Source of the DNA: Pseudomonas hunanensis | Lineage (GTDB): Bacteria; Pseudomonadota; Gammaproteobacteria; Pseudomonadales; Pseudomonadaceae | Reading direction: 5' to 3' | Length of the DNA: 64,000 bases | Assembly: GCF_013393325.1 (NCBI RefSeq) | Contig: NZ_QJRC01000074.1 | Coordinates: forward strand, 62,001-126,000 | Shown: piece after piece, positions 8,364-17,342 of the stretch | How the letters are laid out: each line of letters opens with the position of its first letter | Position numbering within the stretch: position 1 is the first letter of the stretch | The notes under the pieces: generated by a model | What the model was told of the DNA's origin: nothing | Databases searched by the model: none | What the model saw: the letters and a program-made list of their open reading frames with translations, nothing else | Translations under genes and position numbers: made by a program

Positions 8364-9258
8364 CCCAAGGCTCGGCACTCACCAGAATCACCCCCAGCAG
8401 CACCATCAACGCCCCAACCACAAAATTCACGCTCAGTGGCTCATCTAGCAGCAATACACCAAACGTCACCCCGAACAGCGGGGTAATGAACGAAAACACC
8501 GCCAAGTTCGACGCCAGGTATTTGCGCAGCAACCAGAACCAGGTGAGGTAGCTGATGAACGACACCACGATCCCTTGGAACAGCACGCTGCCCATCGCCA
8601 GCGGCGTCAGCGACACTGCGCCGATCTGCCCGCTGAGCAGGGCAATCAGCAGCAGCCCGGCAAAACCGACCGCCAACTGATAGAACAGGGTCAAGGTGGC
8701 TGGCGCCTCCGAAAGCCGTGAGCAGCGCACCACCACCGTGGTCGCGCCCCAGGCCAGCCCGGCGATCACGCCAAAGGCGTCGCCCAGCAGCATTCGGCCA
8801 TCCATCTGCTCGAACGACATGCCGCCTGCAAACGCCATGGCAATTCCACCGAAGGCCAGTAGAATCCCCAACCACTGCAACAGCCGCAAGCGTTCGCTGG
8901 GCAGCCGGAAATGCAGGCCCAATGCGGTAAACACGGGGGCGGTATAGAGGAACACCGACATATGCGCCGCCGAAGTCAGTTTCAGGCCCTCGGCAATGAA
9001 CAGGAACTCCACGCCGAACAGCCCGCCTGCCACCAGCCCGGCGCGCCAGGTGCTGCCGACCTGCTCCCAACCGCCACGCCAGCACAGCATCAGGCCCACC
9101 AGCACGGCAGCGATACCGTTGCGCAGCGCAGCCTGCATCACCGGGGCGATGTCGACAGCAGCAGTCTTGATCAGCACCTGCTGGCAACCCCAGATCAGGC
9201 ACAGCCCCAGCATCACCTGGAATGCAAAGGCGTCTGGGTTCTTGCGGACCGCGCTCAT
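8332..9258 (-). CDS. EamA-family (DMT) transporter
   Basis: 308 residues with ten predicted membrane helices in two EamA repeats (LIWGCQQVLIKTA near the N-terminus; SFISYLTWFWLLRKY and PLFGVTFGVLLLDEPLS in the second half). This is typical of inner-membrane drug/metabolite exporters. It converges on the MFS gene with a 32-nt overlap. The substrate cannot be told from sequence. Confidence 0.87.
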   Translation of the reverse strand: MSAVRKNPDAFAFQVMLGLCLIWGCQQVLIKTAAVDIAPVMQAALRNGIAAVLVGLMLCWRGGWEQVGSTWRAGLVAGGLFGVEFLFIAEGLKLTSAAHMSVFLYTAPVFTALGLHFRLPSERLRLLQWLGILLAFGGIAMAFAGGMSFEQMDGRMLLGDAFGVIAGLAWGATTVVVRCSRLSEAPATLTLFYQLAVGFAGLLLIALLSGQIGAVSLTPLAMGSVLFQGIVVSFISYLTWFWLLRKYLASNLAVFSFITPLFGVTFGVLLLDEPLSVNFVVGALMVLLGVILVSAEPWVKQQLRRFVG

Positions 9259-9363
9259 AAGCGGGCCTCTGGGATCGTCGTGGGCATGGGCAAGGCTCGG
9301 CAGCGTTCAGAAGCTACCGATTATCGGGTTTCCAGCGCCGCACTTGCCAGCCTTAAAACGACA

Positions 9364-9759
9364 TCAAGCAATCTGTGCCTTCGCAGATACCCGTTCGAAC
9401 GTCGCTTCGTCCAAGGCATCTTCCTGCTCATCCAGCACTTGGCGCGGGTGCTCGAAGCCGGGGATGCTGCTGTCGATCAGGCTCATCAAGCGCGAACCGC
9501 GTTCGGTCAGCACGAAGTTTTCTCCATTGCCGCCGTCGTCTTCGTGCCGGCTCTCGATAAAGCCACGCTCGAACAGCAGCTTTTCATACTCGCAGGCGCG
9601 GGTTTTCAGGTGGTCCAAGTCGCCCAGTGGCTCACCCTTGGCGGCCAATGCGGCGGCGTGCTGCTCGGCATAGGGGCGGGGCGTGAAGCTGTGACCGGCG
9701 CCATTCTGCACTTCGTGCAGCAAGCGTTCGATCAGGTCCCAGTCGTAGGCGATGCTCAT
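9364..9759 (-). CDS. Small winged-helix-like protein (DUF2513-like)
   Basis: 131 residues from ATG 9759, with GGAG 9 nt upstream; the frame extends further but without an RBS. It begins MSIAYDWDLIERLLHEVQN, has a central YEKLLFERGFIE helix and a NFVLTERGSRLMSLI strand-helix, the order seen in DUF2513-type winged helices. The C-terminus is acidic. It stands alone between an EamA gene and the divergent toxin-antitoxin pair. A role in transcription is possible but not shown. Confidence 0.65.
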   Translation of the reverse strand: MSIAYDWDLIERLLHEVQNGAGHSFTPRPYAEQHAAALAAKGEPLGDLDHLKTRACEYEKLLFERGFIESRHEDDGGNGENFVLTERGSRLMSLIDSSIPGFEHPRQVLDEQEDALDEATFERVSAKAQIA

Positions 9760-9893
9760 GGTGATGGGCTCCTGCTGTGGACGGAAGGGGTACACAGGTT
9801 GGGACCTGCCGGTGAGGACGGTGTTCCGAAAAATGAACGCTGGAAGAAATGCCATTGCTAGAAGCCGCTTAGGCGGCAACAGGCAGAAACCAT

Positions 9894-9922
9894 TTGCTGA
9901 CTTGCCGCCTGTAGTTTATAAA
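9894..9922 (+). promoter_or_regulatory. Sigma-70 promoter of the toxin-antitoxin operon
   Basis: TTGCTG (-35), 17 nt, TATAAA (-10). The predicted start point near 9929 is only about 7 nt ahead of the toxin's TTG codon. Confidence 0.6.
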
Positions 9923-9926
9923 CTAC
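9911..9926. promoter_or_regulatory. 16-bp perfect palindrome, candidate antitoxin operator
   Basis: GTAGTTTATAAACTAC covers the -10 hexamer of the TA promoter. Binding by the helix-turn-helix antitoxin here would shut off its own operon, as in HigBA systems. Binding is inferred. Confidence 0.65.
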
Positions 9927-9935
9927 ATTCACTCG

Positions 9936-10238
9936 TTGAAGAAAATCGAATCCAGCAGTTTCAGACATTGGGTGACCGGCCTGCGGGACAGCAGCGCCAG
10001 AGCCCGCATCATTTCTCGGATCAACCGGTTAATGGAGGGTTTACCTGGCGACGTATCTCCGGTTGGCCATGGCGTCAGTGAACTCAGGATTCACTACGGG
10101 CCTGGCTACCGGGTGTACTTCCATCAGACGGGCAACACTTTCGTCATTCTGTTATGTGGCGGCGACAAAAGCAGCCAACAGCGTGACATCAAGGCAGCCC
10201 ACCAGATTCTGCGTTCGTGGAGGATGCAAAATGACTGA
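9936..10238 (+). CDS. HigB/RelE-type toxin (phage-derived Gp49-like family)
   Basis: 100 residues. The conserved core of this RelE-superfamily branch is present: FRHWVTGLRDSSARARI, GDVSPVGHGVSELRIHYGPG, YRVYF, and LLCGGDKSSQ. Members cleave mRNA on the ribosome. The only sensible start is TTG 9936, because an in-frame stop lies at 9912 and the next ATG is deep in the domain. No Shine-Dalgarno sequence precedes it and the predicted leader is about 7 nt, suggesting near-leaderless translation. The stop overlaps the antitoxin start by 8 nt, the usual toxin-first HigBA arrangement. Confidence 0.87.
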   Translation: MKKIESSSFRHWVTGLRDSSARARIISRINRLMEGLPGDVSPVGHGVSELRIHYGPGYRVYFHQTGNTFVILLCGGDKSSQQRDIKAAHQILRSWRMQND

Positions 10239-10524
10239 AACCTTTTCCGAATTCGACCCCGCCGAGTACCTCACAACGCCCGAAGCAATCGCGCAGTTCA
10301 TGACCGACGCACTTGAGACTGGCGATGCCGGCTATGTTGCCAAAGCGGTTGGCGTGGTGGCCCGTGCAAAGGGCATGAGCGAACTGGCCAAAGAAACTGG
10401 CCTGTCTCGCGAACAGCTCTACCGCTCTTTCAGCGAGCACGGCAACCCGACCCTGAAGTCGTTCCTGACCGTAATGAAGGCATTAGGCATAGACATGACG
10501 GCGCGCCCCCACCTTGCTGGCTGA
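10231..10524 (+). CDS. HigA-type antitoxin, helix-turn-helix
   Basis: 97 residues, starting inside the toxin gene (ATGACTGA overlap), with GGAGG just upstream. The N-terminal part (FDPAEYLTTPEAIAQFM) is the toxin-binding region of this antidote family. The C-terminal half (MSELAKETGLSREQLYRSFS) is an XRE-type helix-turn-helix. Tight coupling to the toxin and a palindrome over the promoter indicate autoregulation. Confidence 0.87.
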   Translation: MTETFSEFDPAEYLTTPEAIAQFMTDALETGDAGYVAKAVGVVARAKGMSELAKETGLSREQLYRSFSEHGNPTLKSFLTVMKALGIDMTARPHLAG

Positions 10525-10613
10525 GTGACTGTTTCCGCCATCGGTCGTTAACGCTGAACTACCACGCCCCTTTAGCCCTCCACCGCGCATAGCCACCGCT
10601 GGAGGTAGAAAGG

Positions 10614-10886
10614 ATGAAACCGCTACTGCCCATTGCCTGCGCCACAGCCCTGCTCTGCGCCCTGCCCGCCTGGGCCTGCACACCGGAAGAAGCAACGCAA
10701 AAACGTGAAGAGCTTGCCGGGTTGGTCACGCAATTGACCGAACAGAACCCACAGAAGGCCAAGGAGATCAATGACGAGCTTCAGGGGATGGATTTGGAGA
10801 CGGCGAGCAAAGACTTGCCCGACAAGTGTCAGCTGATCGATCAGCGGATCAAGGAATTGAAAACGGCGGAAAAGAAGGCTGACTAG
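10614..10886 (+). CDS. Small secreted protein of unknown function
   Basis: 90 residues. A clear signal peptide (MKPLLPIACATALLCALPAWA) ends near residue 21. The mature part is a charged helical protein (EEATQKREELAGLVTQL) with two cysteines that could form one disulfide. AGGTAGAAAGG precedes the ATG. It is probably periplasmic. I do not recognise a named family. Confidence 0.75.
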   Translation: MKPLLPIACATALLCALPAWACTPEEATQKREELAGLVTQLTEQNPQKAKEINDELQGMDLETASKDLPDKCQLIDQRIKELKTAEKKAD

Positions 10887-10906
10887 TTGTCACCTGTGCC
10901 AAGGTT

Positions 10907-10988
10907 TTCGCGGGCAAGCCCGTCCCCACAGGTACAACACAGCCTTTAAGATCTGTGATGACCCTGTGGGAGCGGGTGTGCCCGCGAA
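10907..10988. repeat. Inverted pair of REP-like elements
   Basis: TTCGCGGGCAAGCCCGTCCC at 10907 and its imperfect complement at 10963-10988 face each other between the secreted-protein gene and the converging helicase gene. Confidence 0.8.
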
Positions 10989-11011
10989 GAAGACAACACT
11001 GTTTGAGAATG

Positions 11012-12334
11012 TTACTCGGCAGCAGGCTTACGCTTCTTGAGCGGCGCCAGGCCATCAGCGCTGGCCAGCGGTGCGTTGGCCCTCGGCTTGGCGGTTGGCT
11101 TGCGCTTGGCGGCAGCCTTCTTGTCACCGGTCTTCTTGTCAACTTTCTTCTTCTTGGCCCCAACAGCCTTGCCCGAAGCCTTGACCTTCTTCGGCCCGCT
11201 GTAAGTGCCCTTCACTTCCTTGATCACCCGGCGCTCGAACTGCTGCTTGAGGTAGCGCTCGATGCTCGACATCAGGTTCCAGTCGTTGTGGGTGATCAGC
11301 GAGATCGCCAGGCCTTCACCACCGGCACGGCCAGTGCGGCCCACACGGTGTACGTACTCGTCACCGCTGCGTGGCATGTCGAAGTTGATCACCAGGTCCA
11401 GGCCGTCGATGTCCAGGCCACGGGCTGCCACGTCGGTGGCTACCAGTACCTTGGAGCTGCCCTGTTTGAAGCGCTCGATGGCCAGCTTGCGGTCCTTCTG
11501 GTCTTTCTCGCCATGCAGCACGAAGGCTTTCACGTCCTTGGCCACCAGGTGACCGTAGATGCGGTCGGCCATGGCGCGGGTGTTGGTGAAGATAATCGCC
11601 TTGTCGAAGGTTTCGTTGGCCAGCAGCCACTGGGCGATCTGCTCTTTGTGCTGGTCGTGGTCGGCGGTGATGATCTGCTGGCGGGTGCCTTCGGCCAGTT
11701 GCGAAACACTGTTGAGCATCAGGTGCTCAGGGTCTTTCAGCACTTTGCCGATGATGTCGCGCAGGGCCGCGCCACCGGTAGTGGCGGAGAACAGCAGGGT
11801 CTGCTCGCGGTTCTCGCACTCCTTGCACAGGCGCTCCATGTCTTCGGCAAAGCCCATGTCGAGCATGCGGTCGGCTTCGTCGAGGATCAGCACCTTCACA
11901 TGGGACAGGTCGAGGTTGCCGGCATTCAGTTGCTCAAGCAGGCGGCCCGGGGTGCCGATCAGCACGTCCGGCACTTTGCGCAGCATGGCGGCCTGTTCCT
12001 TGAAGTCTTCGCCGCCGGTGACCAGGCCCGACTTGATGTAGGTGAACTGCGAGAACAGCTGTACCTGCTTGAGGGTTTGCTGGGCCAGTTCGCGGGTCGG
12101 CAGCAGGATCAGCGCGCGGATTTCGACACGCGGGCCGCTCAGGTCGACCAGACGGTTGAGCAGCGGCAGCACGAAAGCCGCGGTCTTGCCGCTGCCGGTC
12201 TGCGCGGTCACGCGCAGGTCACGCCCTTGCAGGGCCAGGGGGATGGCCGCGGCCTGCACCGGGGTTGGCTCGACAAATTTAAGCTCGGCCACGGCTTTAA
12301 GCAGGCGTTCATGCAGGGCGAATTGGGAGAACAC
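11012..12334 (-). CDS. DEAD-box ATP-dependent RNA helicase
   Basis: 440 residues from GTG 12334 with GAGG 8 nt upstream. An ATG at 12373 would add 13 residues but has no RBS. Helicase motifs appear in order: Q motif, AQTGSGKT (I), PTRELAQQ (Ia), DEAD (II), SAT (III), VATDVAARGLD (V) and HRVGRTGR (VI). The last 70 residues are a lysine-rich tail (KKKKVDKKTGDKKAAAK), probably for RNA binding. It is divergent from the MscS-type channel gene. It resembles RhlE/SrmB-type helicases of ribosome or mRNA metabolism; the exact role is unknown. Confidence 0.93.
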   Translation of the reverse strand: MFSQFALHERLLKAVAELKFVEPTPVQAAAIPLALQGRDLRVTAQTGSGKTAAFVLPLLNRLVDLSGPRVEIRALILLPTRELAQQTLKQVQLFSQFTYIKSGLVTGGEDFKEQAAMLRKVPDVLIGTPGRLLEQLNAGNLDLSHVKVLILDEADRMLDMGFAEDMERLCKECENREQTLLFSATTGGAALRDIIGKVLKDPEHLMLNSVSQLAEGTRQQIITADHDQHKEQIAQWLLANETFDKAIIFTNTRAMADRIYGHLVAKDVKAFVLHGEKDQKDRKLAIERFKQGSSKVLVATDVAARGLDIDGLDLVINFDMPRSGDEYVHRVGRTGRAGGEGLAISLITHNDWNLMSSIERYLKQQFERRVIKEVKGTYSGPKKVKASGKAVGAKKKKVDKKTGDKKAAAKRKPTAKPRANAPLASADGLAPLKKRKPAAE

Positions 12335-12476
12335 GGAGGTAACCTCAGGCAAGTGCGGGAAATTCAGTTGCATAGGGTAACGTTTTCTGCCGCCTTAGCC
12401 GAATTTCTTTTGGCAACTTTGTCGCCATCCGCGCTCTAATGATGCTTCGTTTCGCAACAAGACTGTACGCAAGCCC

Positions 12477-13778
12477 ATGGATATACAAAGAATCTGGCGT
12501 GACTCCCTCGACCTGTGGGGCACCCTCGACCAACATCCCATGTTGCACGCTGCCATCGGCTTGGCGGTGTTGCTGCTGATTTCTCTGGTGGTCGGCCGCC
12601 TGGCGCGCTTCCTCATGCTGCACGGCGCGCGCCTGCTGGCCCGCCAGCCAGCGCTGAAGTGGCTGGACGACCTGCGCCACAACAAGGTGTTCCACCGCCT
12701 GGCGCAAACCACCCCGTCGCTGGTACTGCAGTTCGGCCTAAAGCTGGTGCCGGAGCTGTCAGATACCGCCCAGCACTTCCTCGGCAATGTCGCCCTGGCG
12801 TTTACCCTGCTGTTCATGACCATGGCGCTGTCGTGCCTGCTGGATGCCCTGCTCGACATCTATGCTCGCACCGAACACGCCCGCACCCGCTCGATCAAGG
12901 GCTACGTGCAACTGGCCAAGATGATGTTGTGGATCTTCGCCTCGATCGTCATCGTCGCCACCCTGATCGACCGTTCGCCGTTGCTGCTGCTGTCGGGTCT
13001 GGGTGCCATGTCGGCGGTGCTGCTGTTGGTGTACAAGGACACCCTGCTGTCGTTTGTCGCCAGCGTGCAGTTGACCAGTAACGACATGCTGCATGTGGGT
13101 GACTGGATCGAAATGCCGCAGGTAGGTGCCGATGGTGACGTGGTGGATATCACCCTGCACACGGTGAAGGTGCAGAACTTCGACAAGACCATCGTATCCA
13201 TCCCCACCTGGCGCCTGATGAGCGAGTCGTTCCGCAACTATCGCGGCATGCAGCAATCCGGGGGCCGGCGAATCAAACGCAGCCTGTTCATCGATGCCGC
13301 CGGCGTGCGCTTCCTTACCCGCGAAGAGGAACAGCGCCTGAGCCAGGTTCAGCTGCTTGGCGATTACCTGGCAGGCAAGCGCCAGGAGCTGCAGACCTGG
13401 AACGAAGCCCTGGGGCCTGTCGCCGAGCTGTCGGCCAATCGCCGCAAGCTGACCAACATCGGCACCTTCCGCGCGTTTGCCCTGGCTTACCTGAAGAACC
13501 ACCCCAACGTTCACCCGCACATGACCTGCATGGTGCGGCAGATGCAGACCACCGCCGAAGGCGTGCCGCTGGAAATCTACTGCTTCACCACCACCACGGC
13601 ATGGGCGGAGTATGAGCGGATCCAGGGGGATATCTTCGACTACCTGCTGGCGGTGTTGCCAGAGTTCGGCTTGAGCCTGTATCAGCAGCCGAGCGGCAAT
13701 GACATGCGGGTGGGGTTGAGCGGGCGTTTGGCGCAAGAGCCTGTCCAGCATCGCCTGGAACAGCTGAGCGAGGCTTGA
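12477..13778 (+). CDS. Mechanosensitive channel, MscS family (YbdG-like)
   Basis: 433 residues. Several N-terminal membrane helices lead into the pore-lining helix and MscS beta domain (SGLGAMSAVLLLVYKDTLLSF, then the GDWIEMPQVGADGDVVDI loop). The sequence VKVQNFDKTIVSIPTW and the long C-terminal part fit the YbdG branch, which contributes to MscM activity in E. coli. It protects against hypo-osmotic shock in the inner membrane. Confidence 0.9.
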   Translation: MDIQRIWRDSLDLWGTLDQHPMLHAAIGLAVLLLISLVVGRLARFLMLHGARLLARQPALKWLDDLRHNKVFHRLAQTTPSLVLQFGLKLVPELSDTAQHFLGNVALAFTLLFMTMALSCLLDALLDIYARTEHARTRSIKGYVQLAKMMLWIFASIVIVATLIDRSPLLLLSGLGAMSAVLLLVYKDTLLSFVASVQLTSNDMLHVGDWIEMPQVGADGDVVDITLHTVKVQNFDKTIVSIPTWRLMSESFRNYRGMQQSGGRRIKRSLFIDAAGVRFLTREEEQRLSQVQLLGDYLAGKRQELQTWNEALGPVAELSANRRKLTNIGTFRAFALAYLKNHPNVHPHMTCMVRQMQTTAEGVPLEIYCFTTTTAWAEYERIQGDIFDYLLAVLPEFGLSLYQQPSGNDMRVGLSGRLAQEPVQHRLEQLSEA

Positions 13779-13794
13779 GATTACCGGGGCTGCA

Positions 13795-14208
13795 CTAGAA
13801 ATCCACCTTGCCCCTGCCCGCCTTGACAGTGCTCCGCCTGGCTTTCCCTTCAAGGCGGCGGGTCTTCGAGCCGAGGGTGGGCTTGGTGGGGCGGCGTTTC
13901 TTCTCGGTCTTGGCGGCCGCGATGATCAACTCGGCAAGACGCGCCAGGGCGTCAGCGCGGTTTTGGTCCTGGGTGCGGTACTGTTGGGCCTTGATGATCA
14001 ACACGCCGTCGCCGGTGATGCGATTGTCACGCAGCGCCAACAGCCGTTCCTTGTAGAACTCGGGCAGTGACGAGGCCGGAATGTCGAAGCGCAGGTGCAC
14101 GGCGCTGGACACCTTGTTGACATTCTGCCCACCCGCGCCTTGCGCACGGATGTAGGTCAGTTCGATGTCGGCATCCGGCAGATGCACATTGTTGGAGATG
14201 GTCAGCAT
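13795..14208 (-). CDS. arfB: Peptidyl-tRNA hydrolase ArfB (YaeJ)
   Basis: 137 residues. The catalytic GGQ motif is at 26-28 ([13 protein letters not shown]), as in release factor domain 3. The C-terminal tail is basic ([20 protein letters not shown]) and inserts into the empty mRNA channel of stalled ribosomes. It rescues non-stop complexes by hydrolysing peptidyl-tRNA. Length and motif order match the family. AGGGGCC precedes the ATG. Confidence 0.95.
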   Translation of the reverse strand: MLTISNNVHLPDADIELTYIRAQGAGGQNVNKVSSAVHLRFDIPASSLPEFYKERLLALRDNRITGDGVLIIKAQQYRTQDQNRADALARLAELIIAAAKTEKKRRPTKPTLGSKTRRLEGKARRSTVKAGRGKVDF

Positions 14209-14273
14209 GATAAGGCCCCTGTGATTGCCCCCATTATCACAGCCTGCGCCGCGCGGCCATAGTACAGCAGCCG

Positions 14274-15209
14274 CTACCCCGCATACCCCAGCAGGTACAG
14301 CAACCCGGTCAAGGTCACCAGCGACGCCACCGTCGACAGCAGGATCGTGCGCGAAATCAGCCCCGCCTCACGGTTGTAATACTCCGCCAGCATGAACGGG
14401 CCGGTCCCGGTCGGCAGCGCTGCCAGCAGCACCGCCGAAGCCGCCCACATGCTCGGCAGGCTGAACACCTTGTACGCCAGCACCCAGGTCAGCGCCGGCT
14501 GCCCCACCAGTTTCATGACCACCAGCGGCCATGGGCTGGCCTGCGCACCTGAGCGCTTTTCGGCCAGGAAGGCGCCCAACGACACCAGCGCGCACGGCGT
14601 GGTCGCCAACGCCAGCATGTCGAGAAAATGCATCACCGGCTCTGCCAATCCCCAGCCAGACACCGCCCAGGCCGCCCCCGCCAATGGCGAGATCACCAAC
14701 GGATTCTTCGCCAACGCCTTGCCAACCACCACGATGGCGCGGCCGATTTGCCGTTCTTCCTGCAGCCCGACCTCGATCAGCGTCAGGGAAATGGCAAACA
14801 CCAGGCACACCACGATCAAAGAGGAGATCAGCGCCGGCTGCAAGCCCGCCTGGCCGAACAGCAGCAGGCACAACGGGATGCCTATATAGCCGGTGTTGGC
14901 ATACCCGGCACTGAGCCCGTCGATGCTCGACGCTACCAGGCCATGGCCACTGGTCAAGCGCCACAGCAGGGTGATCACGAACATGGCCAGGGCCCCCGCG
15001 CCGAAGGCTGCGATGAACCCCGGGTGCCAGATCTCGCTCCAGGTGGCAGTGGCCGTCACCTTGAACAGCAACGCCGGCAGGCACAGCCAGACCACCATCT
15101 TGTTGATTTCGGCGGCGGCCTTGTCGCCCAGCTTGTTGGTTTTGCGGCACAAGTAGCCGACCAGAATCAAGGCGAAAATCGGTGCGACGATGACGAAGAT
15201 GGTGTGCAT
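14274..15209 (-). CDS. AEC-family (auxin efflux carrier-like) transporter
   Basis: 311 residues from ATG 15209 ([20 protein letters not shown]), ten hydrophobic helices in two halves of five. The first half contains [10 protein letters not shown] and the second [15 protein letters not shown], the conserved elements of the AEC/malonate-carrier family. It lies 1 nt downstream of the EamA gene stop on the same strand, so the two are probably co-transcribed and translationally coupled. The substrate is unknown; organic acids are common in this family. Confidence 0.87.
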   Translation of the reverse strand: MHTIFVIVAPIFALILVGYLCRKTNKLGDKAAAEINKMVVWLCLPALLFKVTATATWSEIWHPGFIAAFGAGALAMFVITLLWRLTSGHGLVASSIDGLSAGYANTGYIGIPLCLLLFGQAGLQPALISSLIVVCLVFAISLTLIEVGLQEERQIGRAIVVVGKALAKNPLVISPLAGAAWAVSGWGLAEPVMHFLDMLALATTPCALVSLGAFLAEKRSGAQASPWPLVVMKLVGQPALTWVLAYKVFSLPSMWAASAVLLAALPTGTGPFMLAEYYNREAGLISRTILLSTVASLVTLTGLLYLLGYAG

Positions 15210-15210
15210 G

Positions 15211-16086
15211 TCAGGCCTTGCCGGCCATCGGCGCCTGCGCACGGCCACCCAGGCGGCTCAGCCACACCGACGCCAGGATGATCCCGCCGCCGATGAACAG
15301 CCGCCCCAGCGGCTCGTGCTGGTTCCAGATCAGCAGGTTCAGCAGCAGCCCGACCGGCACATGCAGGTTGTTCATCACCGCCAGTGTGCCGCCAGAAACC
15401 AGGCATGCGCCCTTGTTCCACCAGTACAGCCCCAGCGCGGTCGGGCACAGGCCCAGGAACAGCAGCACCAGCCATTGCACATCGGTGCTCGGCAGGTGTT
15501 GCGTGTTGCCGAACAACAAAAAGGCCGGTAGCACCACCAGCAAGGCGCCGAGGTAGAAATAGCCAAAGCGGGCGTAATGCGGTAGGTCGCTGGGGTAGCG
15601 CGCAACCAGGTGGCGGTACAGCACCTGGCCGGCGGCATAGGTGAAGTTGGCCAGCTGCAGCAACAGGAAGCCGATGAAGAACTCGCCGCTGATGCTGTCG
15701 AAGCGGATCACCCCGGCGCCCGCCACCGCAACCAGCGCGGCCAGCAGCGCCCAAGGGTTGAAGCGCCGGTTCATGGCGTCTTCGATCAGGGTCACATGCA
15801 ACGGCGTGAGAATGGTGAACAGCAGCACCTCTGGCACCGTGAGCACGCGGAAGCTCAGGTACAGGCAGACGTAGGTGATGCCGTACTGCAGCGCGCCGAT
15901 CAGCAGCATCGAGCGCATGAAGCGCGGCTCGACCTGGCGCCAGCGGGTCAGCGGCAGGAACACGAGGCCCGCCAACAGTACCCGTGCGAGCACAGCGAAG
16001 TAGCTGTCGACGTGCCCGGCCAGGTACTCGCCGATCAGGCTGAAGGAAAACGCCTGGATCAGCGCGACGATTATCAGGTAGCCCAT
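15211..16086 (-). CDS. EamA-family carboxylate/amino acid transporter
   Basis: 291 residues, ten membrane helices in two DMT repeats. The start MGYLIIVALIQAFSFSLIGE and the internal LLQLANFTYAAGQVLYR resemble carboxylate/amino acid/amine transporters annotated in Pseudomonas. It is upstream of, and nearly touching, the AEC transporter gene, forming a two-transporter operon. Confidence 0.87.
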   Translation of the reverse strand: MGYLIIVALIQAFSFSLIGEYLAGHVDSYFAVLARVLLAGLVFLPLTRWRQVEPRFMRSMLLIGALQYGITYVCLYLSFRVLTVPEVLLFTILTPLHVTLIEDAMNRRFNPWALLAALVAVAGAGVIRFDSISGEFFIGFLLLQLANFTYAAGQVLYRHLVARYPSDLPHYARFGYFYLGALLVVLPAFLLFGNTQHLPSTDVQWLVLLFLGLCPTALGLYWWNKGACLVSGGTLAVMNNLHVPVGLLLNLLIWNQHEPLGRLFIGGGIILASVWLSRLGGRAQAPMAGKA

Positions 16087-16189
16087 GGTTGCCTCTCGTG
16101 AATCAAGGCCGCGACCTTAGCGGGTTGCGGCAAATGAGTTCAACCATGAGGAATGTAGGGGCTGCACTGGCCTGCACAAAATGCCGGGC

Positions 16190-16217
16190 AAAAAAAACCC
16201 GGCCATGCAGGCCGGGC
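16190..16217 (-). terminator. Rho-independent terminator of azoR
   Basis: On the minus strand, GCCCGGCC-TGCAT-GGCCGGGT is followed by a run of T residues, 54 nt after the azoR stop. Confidence 0.85.
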
Positions 16218-16270
16218 AGATACACCCAAAGGAGCAACAACAGGTGTCAGGGTTGGGAATTCAGTGAATC

Positions 16271-16870
16271 TCAGGCTACCGCCGCCAGCTTGGCCTTGGC
16301 CTGGTTGAGGCCCTTCTCGTGGAATTCGCCGCTCATGTTCAGGCCTTCGGCATGGATGAAGTCGACATCATGAATACCGATGAAGGCCATCACCTGGCGC
16401 AGGTACGGTTCCTGGTGGTCGCTGCTGGCACCGGCATGGATACCGCCGCGGGCAGTCAGGACGATGGCGCGCTTGCCGGTCAGCAGGCCTTGTGGGCCAG
16501 TAGGCGTGTACTTGAAGGTGATGCCGGCGCGCAGCACATGGTCCAACCAGGCCTTGAGGGTGCTGGGGATGGTGAAGTTGTACATCGGTGCGGCCATCAC
16601 CAGCACGTCGGCTGCCAGCAACTCATCGGTCAATTCGTTGGATCGGGCCAGGGCATCCAATTCGGCGGCGCTGCGCTGTTCTTCGGGTTTCATCCAGCCA
16701 CCCAGCAGGTTGGCATCCAGATGCGGCACCGGGTTGACCGCCAGGTCGCGCACCGTGATCTGATCGGCCGGGTGAGCAGCCTGCCATTGCTGGATGAAAT
16801 CAGCGGTCAGCTGACGGGAAACGGAATCCTGCTGGCGGGCGCTGCTTTCGATGATCAGTACGCGGGACAT
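16271..16870 (-). CDS. azoR: FMN-dependent NADH-azoreductase
   Basis: 199 residues from ATG 16870 with GGAGG upstream. It is a flavodoxin-like fold: MSRVLIIESSARQQDSVSRQL at the FMN phosphate site, APMYNFTIPSTLKAWLDHV as the core family signature, and ARGGIHAG near the end. AzoR-type enzymes reduce azo bonds and quinones using NADH and are cytoplasmic. The gene is monocistronic with its own terminator. Pseudomonads carry several paralogues; which one this is cannot be fixed here. Confidence 0.92.
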   Translation of the reverse strand: MSRVLIIESSARQQDSVSRQLTADFIQQWQAAHPADQITVRDLAVNPVPHLDANLLGGWMKPEEQRSAAELDALARSNELTDELLAADVLVMAAPMYNFTIPSTLKAWLDHVLRAGITFKYTPTGPQGLLTGKRAIVLTARGGIHAGASSDHQEPYLRQVMAFIGIHDVDFIHAEGLNMSGEFHEKGLNQAKAKLAAVA

Positions 16871-16970
16871 GGGGTGCCTCCATCGGCAAATAGGGTTGCG
16901 ATTCGATGGAGGTGAGATTAAGGCTTGACCTATCGATAAAAAAGCGTAAAAAGTGGGTTCAATCAATCGA

Positions 16971-17294
16971 TTAATCAGTTTGTTCCGCGCTGCAGCTCAA
17001 GGCGATCCGCAGCTTGATGATCTGCCGATTGAATTTGGCGGTGACATCGACGCTTTTACCGGCCGGTACGTTCACCCGTCGCACGCGCGGTGCCTCCGGG
17101 CCATTGCGAAAGGTCACCTTGCACGCCGCCGGGACCTGCCCATAGTTGTTGAGGGTGATGGCGCCGATGTCGTAGGCCGTGTCATAGGCGGTGTAGTCGA
17201 GCTTGACCCCGGTCAGCTCTTTCTCCACATCGATGGGGTACGCCATGGCCGCGAGGGGCAGGCACATCAGTATTGCCGCACAACATTTCTTCAT
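16971..17294 (-). CDS. Small periplasmic protein of unknown function
   Basis: 107 residues with a signal peptide (MKKCCAAILMCLPLAAMAYP) and a beta-rich mature domain containing YGQVPAACKVTFRNGPEAPR and a VPAGKSVDV strand. Close homologues in pseudomonads carry a misleading phosphoglycerate kinase label; nothing here resembles that enzyme. AAGGAGAG precedes the ATG. It is divergent from the LysR gene with 48 nt between starts. Confidence 0.75.
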   Translation of the reverse strand: MKKCCAAILMCLPLAAMAYPIDVEKELTGVKLDYTAYDTAYDIGAITLNNYGQVPAACKVTFRNGPEAPRVRRVNVPAGKSVDVTAKFNRQIIKLRIALSCSAEQTD

Positions 17295-17342
17295 CGGCCG
17301 CTCTCCTTGAAAGAGCGCAGCTTAGGACAACAGGAGCGAAAG

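Noticed and set aside
10955..12439. 494-codon open frame antisense to the helicase gene
   Set aside because: Shadow of GC3-biased coding on the opposite strand; no RBS, low-complexity composition, and the minus strand encodes an intact DEAD-box protein.
16971..17294. 3-phosphoglycerate kinase
   Set aside because: This label circulates for homologues, but the 107-residue secreted protein has none of the kinase's features.
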